64,000 nt of DNA from Kutzneria chonburiensis (GCF_028622115.1 NZ_CP097263.1:7316001-7380000); one strand, 5' to 3'; positions 34,191 to 43,247 are shown, numbered from the stretch's first letter. The notes: generated from the sequence alone by a model not told the origin. A program made the numbers and translations.

Positions 34191-34568
34191 ATGCCAGTCA
34201 CGTTCAACCACACCATCATCCCGTGCCGGGACCGCGAGGCCACGGCCCGGTTCTACCGGGATCTGTTCGAACTGCCCGAGGCGCCGTCCTGGGGCCCGTT
34301 CACCAACATCCAGATGAGCGACGGGGTGCTGATCCAGTTCGCCGCGCCGCCGCTGGACGAGATCCAGATGCACCACTACGCGTTCCTCGTCGACGACGAG
34401 CTGTTCGACCGGGCCCGTCAGCGACTGCTCGACCAGGGCGTGCGGACCTGGGCCGACCCGTTCCAGCAGCAGCCCGACAAGATCAACACCGAGCACGGCG
34501 GCCGGGGCGTGTACTTCTTCGACCCGGCCGGCCACGGCCTGGAGATGATCACCCGGCCTTATCTGTGA
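34191..34568 (+). CDS. VOC-family (glyoxalase/dioxygenase-fold) protein
   Basis: 125 aa. Two beta-alpha-beta-beta-beta modules with the family's metal-ligand-like positions: NHTIIPCRDREATARFYRDL at the N-terminus, HHYAFLVDDE in the middle and GVYFFDPAGHGLEMITRP at the end. These may be dioxygenases, isomerases or antibiotic-binding proteins; the function here is unknown. Overlaps the convergent SDR gene by 20 bp. Confidence 0.85.
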   Translation: MPVTFNHTIIPCRDREATARFYRDLFELPEAPSWGPFTNIQMSDGVLIQFAAPPLDEIQMHHYAFLVDDELFDRARQRLLDQGVRTWADPFQQQPDKINTEHGGRGVYFFDPAGHGLEMITRPYL

Positions 34569-35457
34569 ACCGGTAGACCACGCTGGTCAGGCGCTCCGAC
34601 TTGGCCCACAGCCGGCGCGCCGCGGCCAGGTCGTGCGAGCGCGGGGCCGACGCGGTGCGAACGGGATGGCCCTTGAACCCGTTCCACCCGTCGGGCCCGT
34701 AGTAGTCGCCGCCGCGCACGGCCGGATCGGTCGCCGCCCGCAGCGACGGCAGCGCGGCCTGGTCGCTGTCCTGGAGCATCCACGACATCAGCGGCGAACC
34801 CAGCAGCCACTGCACCGGGCGCGGGCTCTCCCGGACCAGCTGGGTACGGGCCGAGCCGGGATGCACGGCCACCGAGATCGGCAACGCCCTGGCCGCGGCC
34901 AGCCGGCGCTGGAGTTCGTACGCGAACAGCAGGTTGGCCAGCTTGGACTGGGCATAGGCGGCGATCGCCCGGTAGCGGTCGCGGGAGTTCAGGTCGTCGA
35001 AGTTGATCTCGCCGGCCCGGTGCGCGTTGCTGGACACGGTGACGATGCGCGAGCCGGCCACGTCCAGCATCGCCGGCAGCAGCAGGCCGGTCAGGGCGAA
35101 GTGGCCCAGGTGGTTGATGCCGATCTGGAGCTCGAACCCGTCCTGAGTGCGGCCGCGCGGCGTCATCATCACGCCGGCGTTGTTGATCAGCAGGTCGATC
35201 CGGGGGTGCTCGGCGGTGATCCGCTCGACGCCGGCCCGCACCGAGGCCAGCGAGCCGAGGTCCAGCAGCACCGGCTCGCCGCCGGTCTCCGCCGCCGCGG
35301 CGTCGGCCCGGTCCTGGTCACGGCAGGCCAGCACCACCGTCGCGCCGGCCCGGACCAGCGCACGGGCGGTGGCCAGGCCGACCCCGGTGTTCGCCCCGGT
35401 GACCACGGCGACGCGCCCGCTCTGATCGGGCATGTCGGCCGTGGTCCACCTGGTCAT
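34549..35457 (-). CDS. SDR-family oxidoreductase (retinol-dehydrogenase-like)
   Basis: 302 aa. NAD(P) motif VVTGANTGVGLATARAL (residues 18-34), structural NNAGVM, catalytic YAQSKLAN and the Ser in IVTVSSNAHRAG. The long form with C-terminal 'GGDYYGPDGWNGFKGHPV' is typical of the WWOX/retinol-dehydrogenase-like bacterial SDRs. Cytosolic, substrate unknown. It lies 10 bp downstream of nothing on its strand except the DJ-1 gene to its right, which points the same way out of a different start region. Confidence 0.88.
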   Translation of the reverse strand: MTRWTTADMPDQSGRVAVVTGANTGVGLATARALVRAGATVVLACRDQDRADAAAAETGGEPVLLDLGSLASVRAGVERITAEHPRIDLLINNAGVMMTPRGRTQDGFELQIGINHLGHFALTGLLLPAMLDVAGSRIVTVSSNAHRAGEINFDDLNSRDRYRAIAAYAQSKLANLLFAYELQRRLAAARALPISVAVHPGSARTQLVRESPRPVQWLLGSPLMSWMLQDSDQAALPSLRAATDPAVRGGDYYGPDGWNGFKGHPVRTASAPRSHDLAAARRLWAKSERLTSVVYRFTDKAG

Positions 35458-35467
35458 ACCCCCAACA

Positions 35468-36157
35468 CTACGAGCCGATCAGCTCGCTGAGCAGCTTCGG
35501 ATGATCGGCGAGTCCCGCGTGCAGCCAGCCGTCGAGCAGCGGCCGGCGGGCGGCGATGTCCACCTCGGTCCAGTCGATGCCGCCCAGCGGCGGCTGCGGG
35601 TCGTACTCGATCATCAGCTGCACCTGGCGGGCGATCTCCTCGCCGGCCAGCTCCTGCACCAGGTGCAGGGCCAGGTCGATACCGGCGGAGACACCGGCCC
35701 CGGTCAGCACCTTGCCGTCACGGACCCAGCGCTCGGCCACCGGCGTCGCCCCGAACTTGGCCAGCAGGTCCCGGCACATCCAATGGGTGGTAGCCCGCCG
35801 GCCCTCCAGCAGCCCGGCGGCGCCGAGGATGAGCGAGCCGGTGCAGACCGAGCCGACGATCTCGGCGTGCTCGGCCATCGACCGGATGCGGGCGAGCAAC
35901 TGCTCGTCGGCCATCGCGGTGATCGTCGGGACGGTGCCGCCCGGCAGGAACACCGCGTACGGCTCAGGGACCTCGTCGAAGGTGTGGCTGGCCAGCACGC
36001 CCAGCGGGGTGTCGGTCGGCACCGGCGACTTGCCCTCGCCCAGCACCACCACCCGGTACTCCGGGGCGAACGCGGGCAGCGCGCTCAGCACCTGGAGCGG
36101 GCCGACCATGTCCAGCACGGTGAAGCCCGGGTACAGCACGAATGCGATGTCCTTCAT
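35468..36157 (-). CDS. DJ-1/PfpI-family protein
   Basis: 229 aa from the ATG at 36157 (MKDIAFVLYPGFTVLDMVGP). The nucleophile elbow is VGSVCTGSLILGAAGLL with the Cys after a strand, as in isocyanide-hydratase-like and GlxA-type proteins. 10 bp upstream of the SDR gene and in the same direction, so they may form an operon. It is divergent from a GlxA-type regulator whose N-terminal domain is the same fold, suggesting a shared origin or regulatory partnership. Confidence 0.86.
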   Translation of the reverse strand: MKDIAFVLYPGFTVLDMVGPLQVLSALPAFAPEYRVVVLGEGKSPVPTDTPLGVLASHTFDEVPEPYAVFLPGGTVPTITAMADEQLLARIRSMAEHAEIVGSVCTGSLILGAAGLLEGRRATTHWMCRDLLAKFGATPVAERWVRDGKVLTGAGVSAGIDLALHLVQELAGEEIARQVQLMIEYDPQPPLGGIDWTEVDIAARRPLLDGWLHAGLADHPKLLSELIGS

Positions 36158-36246
36158 GCCGTCGACGATGTCCCCGGTCGAAACGCTTCGGCAATCGACG
36201 GCCGCGGCCGTGTCCTGAATCCTGGTATCCCTGTCTTTCGGACGGG

Positions 36247-36259
36247 TATCGTCGCCGCC
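36247..36259 (+). promoter_or_regulatory. Leaderless promoter of the GlxA-type gene
   Basis: TATCGT (36247-36252) ends 7 nt before the ATG at 36260, with no SD, indicating a leaderless mRNA. The 102-bp divergent region also carries the promoter of the DJ-1 gene. Confidence 0.45.
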
Positions 36260-37207
36260 ATGCGCAGGGTGGTGATCGTCGGATACCCGCAGGTCGAGCT
36301 GCTCGACGTGGCCTGCGTGTCGGACACCTTCGACACCGCCAACCGGCACGGCGCGAATCCGCCGTACTCCATCGAGTTCGCCACGCTCGGCGCGCAGCCG
36401 GCCACCAGCGGCTCAGGTCTCGTGCTGGCCGGACAGCACGCGTTGGAGCGGATCACCGGTCCGCTGGACACGATCGTCGTATCGGGCGGGTACGGGCACG
36501 AGCAGGCCGCCGCGGATCCGGTGCTGGTGGCGCATGTCCGAAGGCTGGCCCGGGAAAGCCGCCGCGTGGCCTCGGTCTGCTCGGGCACGAGCGTGCTGGC
36601 CGCGGCCGGCCTGCTCGACGGGCGGCGCTGCACCACGCACTGGTTCGTCGCCCGCAGCCTCCAGGAGCGCTACCCCCGCATCGAGGTCGACCCGAAACCC
36701 TTGTACATCAAGGACGACAACGTCTACACGTCCGCAGGCGTGACGAGCGCGCTCGACCTGTCGCTGGCCCTGGTCGAGGAGGACCACGGCGCGGCGCTGG
36801 CCCGGGCGGTCGCCCGCGGGCTGGTGACGTACCTGCAACGGCCGGGCAATCAGGCCCAGGTGAGCATGTACGTGCAGGCCCCGGCGCCGGAGAACTCGGT
36901 GGTACGCAAGCTGGTCACGCACATCGCGGCCAATCTGGACGAGGACCTCGGCACCACCGCGCTGGCCGATCGGGCCGGCGTCAGCGAACGGCACCTGACC
37001 CGGCTGTTCCTCGACCACATCGGTCGCCCGCCGGCGAAGTACGTGCGGGAGACCAGAACCGAGGCCGCCGCCCGGCTGCTCACCGGCACCCCGCTGCCGC
37101 TGGCGGCGATCGCCCGGCGCTGCGGCTTCGGCTCGGCCGAGACGCTGCGGCAGGCCTTCGTCGGCCAGTACGGAATTCCACCGTCCCGCTATCGAAACCT
37201 GACATAA
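36260..37207 (+). CDS. GlxA-family transcriptional regulator (DJ-1 fold plus AraC HTH)
   Basis: 315 aa. The N-terminal about 190 residues are a DJ-1/PfpI domain (VVIVGYPQVELLDVACVSDT; elbow VASVCSGTSVLAAAGLLDG; then RRCTTHW). The C-terminal domain has two AraC helix-turn-helix units (LADRAGVSERHLTRLFLDHIG and IARRCGFGSAETLRQAF). The DJ-1 domain probably senses a metabolite. Likely controls the divergent DJ-1/SDR pair and itself. Confidence 0.9.
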   Translation: MRRVVIVGYPQVELLDVACVSDTFDTANRHGANPPYSIEFATLGAQPATSGSGLVLAGQHALERITGPLDTIVVSGGYGHEQAAADPVLVAHVRRLARESRRVASVCSGTSVLAAAGLLDGRRCTTHWFVARSLQERYPRIEVDPKPLYIKDDNVYTSAGVTSALDLSLALVEEDHGAALARAVARGLVTYLQRPGNQAQVSMYVQAPAPENSVVRKLVTHIAANLDEDLGTTALADRAGVSERHLTRLFLDHIGRPPAKYVRETRTEAAARLLTGTPLPLAAIARRCGFGSAETLRQAFVGQYGIPPSRYRNLT

Positions 37208-37238
37208 CCTGTCAGGTATGGCTGGCAGGGTGACGGCC

Positions 37239-37598
37239 ATGAGCACGTTCCGATACACCCGCTGGGATGAGAAGGTCGTCGCCGAGGCCGAGGGTGGCCC
37301 CAAGGTGGCGCACGCCGATGTCGACTTCGTCTACGAGGGCCCGCTGAAGGGCGAGAGCCGGGCCCAGCTGCTGCTGCACTACCGCCCGGACGGCACCGGC
37401 ACCTTCGTCGGCTACGAGCTGCTCACCGGCTCGTTCGACGACGAGGCCGGCAGCTTCGTGTTGGCGCACAACGGAACCTTCGACGCCGCCGGCATCGAGT
37501 CGGCCTTCGAGGTGCGCCTCGGCGACAAGGTCGTGGCCACCGGGACCTACAAGTCGGGGCCCAGCCAGGAGGTGCCGTACACCATCACTTCCCGGTGA
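37239..37598 (+). CDS. DUF3224 domain protein
   Basis: 119 aa from the ATG at 37239 (MSTFRYTRWDEKVVAEAEGG); an ATG at 37218 would add seven residues. The sequence pattern, a beta-barrel-like fold with YEGPLKGESRAQLLLHY and SFVLAHNGTFD, matches the allene-oxide-cyclase-like DUF3224 family of unknown function. Soluble. Its 3' end overlaps the convergent gene by 14 bp. Confidence 0.8.
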   Translation: MSTFRYTRWDEKVVAEAEGGPKVAHADVDFVYEGPLKGESRAQLLLHYRPDGTGTFVGYELLTGSFDDEAGSFVLAHNGTFDAAGIESAFEVRLGDKVVATGTYKSGPSQEVPYTITSR

Positions 37599-37887
37599 GC
37601 AGGTGCACGACCACGATGCCGATCACCGGCCCGGTGGCCAGCGCGCCCACCGTGAACAGCACCCGGGTGACGATGTGGTTCTGCTCGCGGACGAGATCGC
37701 GGCCGCAGTTGCCGCACGCCTTGAGCCCGCTCCACGGCGTGCCGCAGTAGGGGCAGCCCTTGCCTTCCAGCGCCGCCTTCTCGCGCGGGCGGATCAGCAG
37801 GAACTCGAAGAGCCCGGCCGCCACCCAGCACACGATCACCGCGATCAGCCACGGTGTGGACGCTTCGAGCCACCTCACGCGAGCCAT
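37585..37887 (-). CDS. Small zinc-ribbon membrane protein
   Basis: 100 aa. Two membrane helices (PWLIAVIVCWVAAGLFEFLLI near the N-terminus and VLFTVGALATGPVIGIVVVHLL at the C-terminus) flank a zinc ribbon with CPYCGTPW and CGNCGRDL. No recognised family. It is divergent from the exonuclease gene at 37914, with start codons 26 bp apart, so both promoters overlap. Confidence 0.72.
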   Translation of the reverse strand: MARVRWLEASTPWLIAVIVCWVAAGLFEFLLIRPREKAALEGKGCPYCGTPWSGLKACGNCGRDLVREQNHIVTRVLFTVGALATGPVIGIVVVHLLTGK

Positions 37888-37913
37888 CGTGGCACAGCTA
37901 GTAACTTCGCTGC

Positions 37914-38789
37914 GTGTCGGATGGCTATGCGGTCGTTGACGTGGAGACGACGGGATTCGCGGCCGCCGGCCGTGATCGGGTGGTCGAAGTGGCCGTGGTG
38001 GCGGTGGACCGGACCGGGGTGGTCACCGACGAGTGGTGCACCGTGGTCAACCCGGGCCGCGATCTCGGGCCGCAGCACATTCACCGGATCAGCGCAGGGG
38101 ATGCCCGCCGCGCGCCGTCCTTCGTGCAGGTGGCCGGCGCGCTGGCGGCGCGGCTGGCCGGCCGGGTCATGGTGGCGCACAACCTGTCCTTCGACGCCCG
38201 GTTCATCGCCGCCGAGTTCGACCGCATCGGGCTGCCGGTGCCGGTGTCGGCCGAGTTGGGCCTGTGCACGATGGCGCTGGGCGCGGCCTATCTGCCGCAG
38301 CGCGACGGACGTTCGCTCAAGGCGAGTTGCGATGCGGCCGGTGTCGATCTGCGTGATGCACACTCCGCTTTGGACGACGCCCACGCCGCGGCCGGCCTGC
38401 TCACCCACTACCTGTGCCAGGCTGGCCGACCGGAGCCGTGGACGGATCTCCTTGCCGCGGCGTCAACCTGGGCCTGGCCGACGCTGCCGGCCGACGAGGT
38501 CGCCGAGTACCGGCGGGGCAGCTGGGTGCCGCCGATTCCGACAGGTGAGGTTCCCTCACTGCGTATCGGCGATCTTGTCGTGTTCACCGGGCAGGCCGCA
38601 CAACCTCGCGGTGAGCTGGTCGAACGGGCACTCGCGGCGGGACTGCGGGTCAATGCGGGCTATGTCACAAGGCAGACCGCGCTGCTGGTGGCGGCCGACC
38701 CGGAAACCATGTCCAGCAAGGCCCGCACCGCTCGCCGGTACGGCGTGCCCATCGTCTCGGCCGACGCGTTCGAGACGCTGATCACCTGA
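37914..38789 (+). CDS. DEDDh 3'-5' exonuclease with C-terminal BRCT domain
   Basis: 291 aa, GTG start with a -10 box (TAACTT, 37902-37907) 6 nt upstream. Exonuclease motifs: DVETTG (Exo I, residues 9-14), HNLSFDARF (Exo II) and HSALDDAHA (Exo III, the HxAxxD form), as in DnaQ. The last about 75 residues (DLVVFTGQAAQPRGELVERALAAGL ... LLVAADPETMSSKARTARRYGVPIV) form a BRCT domain of the NAD-ligase type. Likely acts in DNA repair; distinct from the replicative proofreading subunit. Confidence 0.87.
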   Translation: MSDGYAVVDVETTGFAAAGRDRVVEVAVVAVDRTGVVTDEWCTVVNPGRDLGPQHIHRISAGDARRAPSFVQVAGALAARLAGRVMVAHNLSFDARFIAAEFDRIGLPVPVSAELGLCTMALGAAYLPQRDGRSLKASCDAAGVDLRDAHSALDDAHAAAGLLTHYLCQAGRPEPWTDLLAAASTWAWPTLPADEVAEYRRGSWVPPIPTGEVPSLRIGDLVVFTGQAAQPRGELVERALAAGLRVNAGYVTRQTALLVAADPETMSSKARTARRYGVPIVSADAFETLIT

Positions 38790-38898
38790 AACCGGTCAAA
38801 GATCACCGGTACGGGTGGACCGGGCCCCTTGTTAACCGGCCACCTCCGGGGGCAGGCTCACTGGAGAAACCTCCCTGCTCCAGGAAGGTGCCAGGCGG

Positions 38899-39753
38899 AT
38901 GAGTGCCGTGGACACGGCGGCGCCGATCACCACCGGGACGGTCTGGGACGAGCTGGTCTCCGAACTTCCCGTCGGGGTGCTGCTGCAGGACGAACATGGG
39001 GCGGTGCTGGCGGCGAACAGCCTGGCCGGGCACCTGCTCGGGTTGAGCCGGGCCCAGTTGCTGCGCAACACCAGGCCCGACGGCTGGCAGGTCTGCGACG
39101 ACTCCGGCGCGCCGCTGCCGCAGGGCGCCGAGCTGGCCGCGCAGGTGCTGCGGGGCAACGGCCGGCTGGCCGTGCCGCTGGTGGTCGTGCGCAACGGGAT
39201 CGCCGGCTCGCGGCTGTGGGCCGATTTCCACGCGGTCAACCATCGCGGCCGGCCCAGCGTGCTCACCGTGCTCCAGCCGGTGCACACCGACGTGCCGCAC
39301 AGCCGGGGACTGATCGACCCGCTGACCGGGCTGCCCAGCCGGGCGCTGCTGCTCGATCGGCTGGAGCAGTCGCTGACCCGGTCGCGGACCAACGGCTCGC
39401 TGAGCACGTTCGTGCTGGTGGACGTGCGAAAACTGGCCGAGGTCAACGCCGAGCACGGCTTCGACGTCGGCGACGGGCTGCTGACCGTGCTGGCCGGGCG
39501 GCTGCGCCAGGGCCTGCGCGACGACCACACCGTGGCCCGCTACGGCGGCGACGAGTTCGCCGTGGTGGCCGAGCATCCGTGCGGCACGGGCGAGCCGATC
39601 GCCGCCCGGGTGCGGGAGCTGACCCAGCGGGCCGTGCTGGTCGGCAAGGTCCGGCTGCATCCCAAGGTCCGGGTCTGCTGGGCGACCAGCGACGGCTCGG
39701 CGCCGGCGCACACCGTGATCGGGCACGTCGAGAAACGACTTCGCACCGCATAG
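38899..39753 (+). CDS. Diguanylate cyclase with PAS-like sensor
   Basis: 284 aa, no membrane segments. A PAS-like domain (about residues 20-125, ELPVGVLLQDEHGAVLAANS) is followed by a GGDEF domain with intact active site (ARYGGDEFAVV, about 213-223) and the entry motif DPLTGLPSRALLLDRL. It should make cyclic di-GMP from GTP in the cytosol. Followed by a strong bidirectional terminator. Confidence 0.87.
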   Translation: MSAVDTAAPITTGTVWDELVSELPVGVLLQDEHGAVLAANSLAGHLLGLSRAQLLRNTRPDGWQVCDDSGAPLPQGAELAAQVLRGNGRLAVPLVVVRNGIAGSRLWADFHAVNHRGRPSVLTVLQPVHTDVPHSRGLIDPLTGLPSRALLLDRLEQSLTRSRTNGSLSTFVLVDVRKLAEVNAEHGFDVGDGLLTVLAGRLRQGLRDDHTVARYGGDEFAVVAEHPCGTGEPIAARVRELTQRAVLVGKVRLHPKVRVCWATSDGSAPAHTVIGHVEKRLRTA

Positions 39754-39754
39754 A

Positions 39755-39789
39755 AAGAACCCCGGGCTGGCTGCCCGGGGGTTCTTTCG
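39755..39789. terminator. Bidirectional terminator with A/T flanks
   Basis: AAAGAACCCCGGGC pairs with GCCCGGGGGTTCTTT (one bulged G) across a 5-nt loop. A runs on one side and T runs on the other make it an intrinsic terminator on both strands, ending the cyclase gene (plus) and the chaplin-like gene (minus). Confidence 0.8.
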
Positions 39790-39806
39790 TGCTAGCTGGT
39801 CAGACC

Positions 39807-42800
39807 TCAGCCCAGGTGCAGGCCCTCGGTCATCGAGGTGAGGCCGGTCAGCAGCTGCTGACCGGGCAGCTCACGGGCGCCACCGGCCACGTTCGGCGTC
39901 ACGCGAACGCCGTCCAGGGTCGGCAGCTGAGCCAGGTGCGCACCCGGGACCAGGTTGTCCGTGGGCAGCAGACCCGACATGGAGGGCAGGTCGCGCTCCT
40001 GCGCGGGCAGGCCCGGCACGGCGTGGGCCAGCCCGGCCAGCGGGGCGGCCAGCGTCATGAGGCTGTCCACACCCAGACCGGCCAGCGGCAGGCCGGCGTT
40101 GGTCGGCAGCGCCGACAGGCTCGGCATCGACGGCAGCTCACGGGCGCCCATCAGGCCGCGGCTGGTGATCGGCAGGTCCAGGGCCGGCTTCTCCTCGCCG
40201 ACGACCGCGGAGGTCAGGTTGGCGCCGTGCGCCAGCGCGGTGCCGAACACCTCGACCGGCACGTTGAAGACCTGCACCAGCGCGCCGACCGGCAGGTGGC
40301 CGTTCAGACCCGACAGCGTCTTGGTCACGCCGGCGGTGGACTGGCTGCCGCCCGAGGCCACGTCGGTGACGTTGATGCCCTTGGTGGCGGCGATGCCGCC
40401 GACGGTCACGGCGTCGGTGAACACACCGGCGATCGCGGCCACCGGGACCTGAAGCAGGTCACCGGAGATGGAGCCGCCCGTGCCGTTGGTCTTGACGTCG
40501 CCACCGGCCAGGTCGACGACCTTGTTGGCGCCGGCGTGGAACGCCTGGCCCGCCGCGGACACGGCGTCCTGCGTCACCTGCGCGTCGGCCACGACCGGCA
40601 CCGAGGCCAGGTTGCCGGCCACCGAGCCGAGCACGCCCGAGGTCGTGGCCTCGCCACCGGCGGTGTTGATCGCCGAGGTCGAGCTCTTCTCGAAGGCCAG
40701 GCCCCCGGCGCCGACGGCGTCGTCCAGCACCTCGGCGTTGCCCACCAGCGGCACCTGCGCGAGGTTGCCCGAGATGGCGCCGAACATGCCCGTGGTGTGC
40801 GTGTTGCCACCGGCGAAGTTGCCGGTCCACGAGGTGGTGTCGTCGGCGGCGTTGCCGAGCGCGCCGACCGAGTCGGCCAGCACCTGGGCGTTGGCCGCGG
40901 CGGGCACCTGCGCGACGTTGCCGGCCACCGAGCCGAGCTTGCCCGAGGTCGTGGTGTCGCCACCGGCCGACGGGTCGGTGTAGCTGTGCGCCAGGGCGTT
41001 GGCGATACCGCCCAGGGTCACGGCGTCACCCAGCACGTCCGCGGTCGCGGCGGCGGGCACCTTGGCCACGTTGCCGGAGATCGCGGCCTCGGTGCCGTCG
41101 GTCACGACGTCCTTGCCGGCGGTGTCGAACACCTTGTTGTCGGCGACGGAGCTGCCGACACCGGCCGCGGTGACGGTGTCACCCAGCACGCCGACGACCG
41201 GCGCCAGCGGCACCTGCGCGACGTTGCCGGCGACCGAGCCGCCCCAGCCGTTGGTGATGTCGGTGCCACCGGCGTTGGAGCTGGTCAGGTTGGCGGCGGT
41301 GGCGTTGTCGACACCGGCGCCGGCGATGGCCGCACCGAAGCCCTGGATGGCGCCGGCCACCGGGACGTCGGCGATGTTGCCGGTGAGGGAGCCGCCCTTG
41401 CCCGACGCGTCGACGTCGCCGCCGGCGGTGGAGCTGGTGATGCCCTGGGCGATGGCGTCGCCGTTGCCGACCAGGGTGGCGGTGTCGCCGAACAGCTGCG
41501 TGGGCAGCGAGACCGGGACCTGCGCGGCGTTGCCGGACGCGCTGCCCTTGTCGCCGTTGGCCTGCACGTCGTGGCCGGCCGTGGTGGTGGTCTGCGACTT
41601 GGCGCCACCGGTGACGTTGGCGACCAGGCCGGCCGCGTCACCGAAGACCTGCACCGGCGCGGTGACCGGCACCGAGGCGATGTTGCTGCTGACCGTGCCG
41701 CGGTCGTCGTTGGTGTTGACCTTGTCGCCGGCCTCGACGTCCTTGACCTCCTTGGCCAGGCCGTCGGCGTTGCCGGCCAGCGAGGCGCCGGCGCCGAAGA
41801 TCTCGGCCGGCAGGGCCACCGGCACGGCGGCGATGTTGCCGCCGCCGACCGCGCCGTTGCCCAGCGTGCCGTTGTAGCCGCCGTCGACGACCGAGGAGTC
41901 GTTGGCGCCGGTGCCGCTGGCGTTGCCGATCAGCGAGCCGGCCGAGCCGAACGCGTCGACCGCGCCGGCGATCGGCGCGACCACGTCGTTGCCGCCCAGC
42001 GTCGACTTGTCGCCGTTGGTGTAGGTGTTGCCGCCGGCCAGCGCGGTGACCTTGTTCAGGTCGGCCGCCTCGGCGGTGCCGATCCAGGTGACGCCGTCGC
42101 CGAAGACCTCGACGGGCAGCGCGACCTCGGGGTCGATGATGTTGCCGGAGCCGGTCGACTTCACACCGGTGGTGCCGGCCTGGCCGCCCGACACCAGGTG
42201 GTTGTCGGTGACGCCCAGCGCGGTGGTGTTGCCGATCCAGGACACGGCGTTGCCGGCCAGCAGGACCTTGCTGACGATCGGCGCCTGCACGATGTTGCCG
42301 GACAGCGTCGACGGGTCGCCCGCGGTCAGCGCGTACCAGCCGTCGTCGGTGTCGCCGGCCTGGACGGCGCCGGTGCTGTGGTTCTTGGCGTCGGCGTTGC
42401 CGACCCAGGAGATGGCGTTGCCGTTGGCCTCGACCGGCAGGCCCAGCGGCACCCCGATCAGGTTGCCGGCCAGCGTGCCGCCGTTTCCGTTGCTCTGCAG
42501 CGAGCCGCCGGTGGCGACGTCGGTGCTGGCCTTGTTCGCGGTGGCCGAGTTGCCGCCGACGCCGATGGCGTTGCCGGTCAGCTGCACCGGGGTGCCCAGC
42601 GCGGCGTCGACGATGTTGCCGGTCAGCGTGCCCTTCTCACCGTTGGTGACGAAGGGGGTGGTGCCGGTCGCGGTGTACGCGTCGGCGGTGCCGGCGGCGA
42701 ACGCGTTGCCGAGTGCGGCGATCGCGTTGTTGTCCAGCTGGATCGGCAGGCCGTAGTCGACGCCGATGATGTTGCCGGCGATCGAGCCGCGCTTGCCGTC

Positions 42801-43247
42801 GGTCGTGGTGACCGACTGGGCCTCGCAGCCGACCTTCGAGCTGTTGTACGTGGCCGCGTCGCCGGTCGCGCCGATGGCGTTGCCGGAGATGTCGACCGGC
42901 ACGCACACGTCGAGCGGGATGGTGTTGCCGCGGCTGATGTTCTGCGGCACGGCGACCGGGATGTTCTTCTGCGTCGCCAGCGGGTGCGGGGCCAGCTTGC
43001 CGGTGAGCTCGCGGGTGCTCACGGTCTGGCTGATGCCGGGCAGGTTGGTCTTGCCCAGGATCGTGCCGAGCTGGTTGTTGGTCTCGTGGATCGGCACCTT
43101 GACGTTGACATCGACCAGGTCCGTCGCGGGCACACCCAGCGGGTGGGCCGGCTGGTCCGTGGAGGCGTTGGCGATGCCGGTGCCGACGGCGATGAAGCCA
43201 CCGGTGAGGAGCGCGGCCTGAAGTCCGCGCTTCGCCCACGTCTGCAT
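39807..43247 (-). CDS. Giant secreted chaplin-like repeat protein
   Basis: 1146 aa. Signal peptide (residues 1-29, MQTWAKRGLQAALLTGGFIA then VGTGIANAS) resembles chaplin leaders. After a roughly 80-residue spacer, about 18 tandem units of about 51 residues (about 108-1020) each start SGN and follow the pattern GNxxxVPxxxPVxVxGNAxxxxGNA then an Ala/Gly/Thr-rich stretch with GGD. This pattern is that of the chaplin domain; unit 1 keeps two Cys (VCVPVDISGNA ... VGC). A unique Leu/Pro-rich tail (about 1027-1146) ends the protein with no LPxTG or membrane anchor. Probably assembles on the cell or hyphal surface. Function beyond that is inference. Confidence 0.82.
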   Translation of the reverse strand: MQTWAKRGLQAALLTGGFIAVGTGIANASTDQPAHPLGVPATDLVDVNVKVPIHETNNQLGTILGKTNLPGISQTVSTRELTGKLAPHPLATQKNIPVAVPQNISRGNTIPLDVCVPVDISGNAIGATGDAATYNSSKVGCEAQSVTTTDGKRGSIAGNIIGVDYGLPIQLDNNAIAALGNAFAAGTADAYTATGTTPFVTNGEKGTLTGNIVDAALGTPVQLTGNAIGVGGNSATANKASTDVATGGSLQSNGNGGTLAGNLIGVPLGLPVEANGNAISWVGNADAKNHSTGAVQAGDTDDGWYALTAGDPSTLSGNIVQAPIVSKVLLAGNAVSWIGNTTALGVTDNHLVSGGQAGTTGVKSTGSGNIIDPEVALPVEVFGDGVTWIGTAEAADLNKVTALAGGNTYTNGDKSTLGGNDVVAPIAGAVDAFGSAGSLIGNASGTGANDSSVVDGGYNGTLGNGAVGGGNIAAVPVALPAEIFGAGASLAGNADGLAKEVKDVEAGDKVNTNDDRGTVSSNIASVPVTAPVQVFGDAAGLVANVTGGAKSQTTTTAGHDVQANGDKGSASGNAAQVPVSLPTQLFGDTATLVGNGDAIAQGITSSTAGGDVDASGKGGSLTGNIADVPVAGAIQGFGAAIAGAGVDNATAANLTSSNAGGTDITNGWGGSVAGNVAQVPLAPVVGVLGDTVTAAGVGSSVADNKVFDTAGKDVVTDGTEAAISGNVAKVPAAATADVLGDAVTLGGIANALAHSYTDPSAGGDTTTSGKLGSVAGNVAQVPAAANAQVLADSVGALGNAADDTTSWTGNFAGGNTHTTGMFGAISGNLAQVPLVGNAEVLDDAVGAGGLAFEKSSTSAINTAGGEATTSGVLGSVAGNLASVPVVADAQVTQDAVSAAGQAFHAGANKVVDLAGGDVKTNGTGGSISGDLLQVPVAAIAGVFTDAVTVGGIAATKGINVTDVASGGSQSTAGVTKTLSGLNGHLPVGALVQVFNVPVEVFGTALAHGANLTSAVVGEEKPALDLPITSRGLMGARELPSMPSLSALPTNAGLPLAGLGVDSLMTLAAPLAGLAHAVPGLPAQERDLPSMSGLLPTDNLVPGAHLAQLPTLDGVRVTPNVAGGARELPGQQLLTGLTSMTEGLHLG
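40188..42926 (-). repeat. About 18 tandem coding repeats of roughly 153 bp
   Basis: At the protein level the units diverge in a gradient: N-terminal units keep GN ... GNA twice per unit, the C-terminal ones drift to VPVAA... and lose the second GN. Shared phrases such as SGNVAQVP and GSVAGN recur exactly in neighbouring units (for example units 12-14), suggesting recent local duplications. Nucleotide conservation is high enough that assembly collapse or expansion is possible. Confidence 0.75.
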
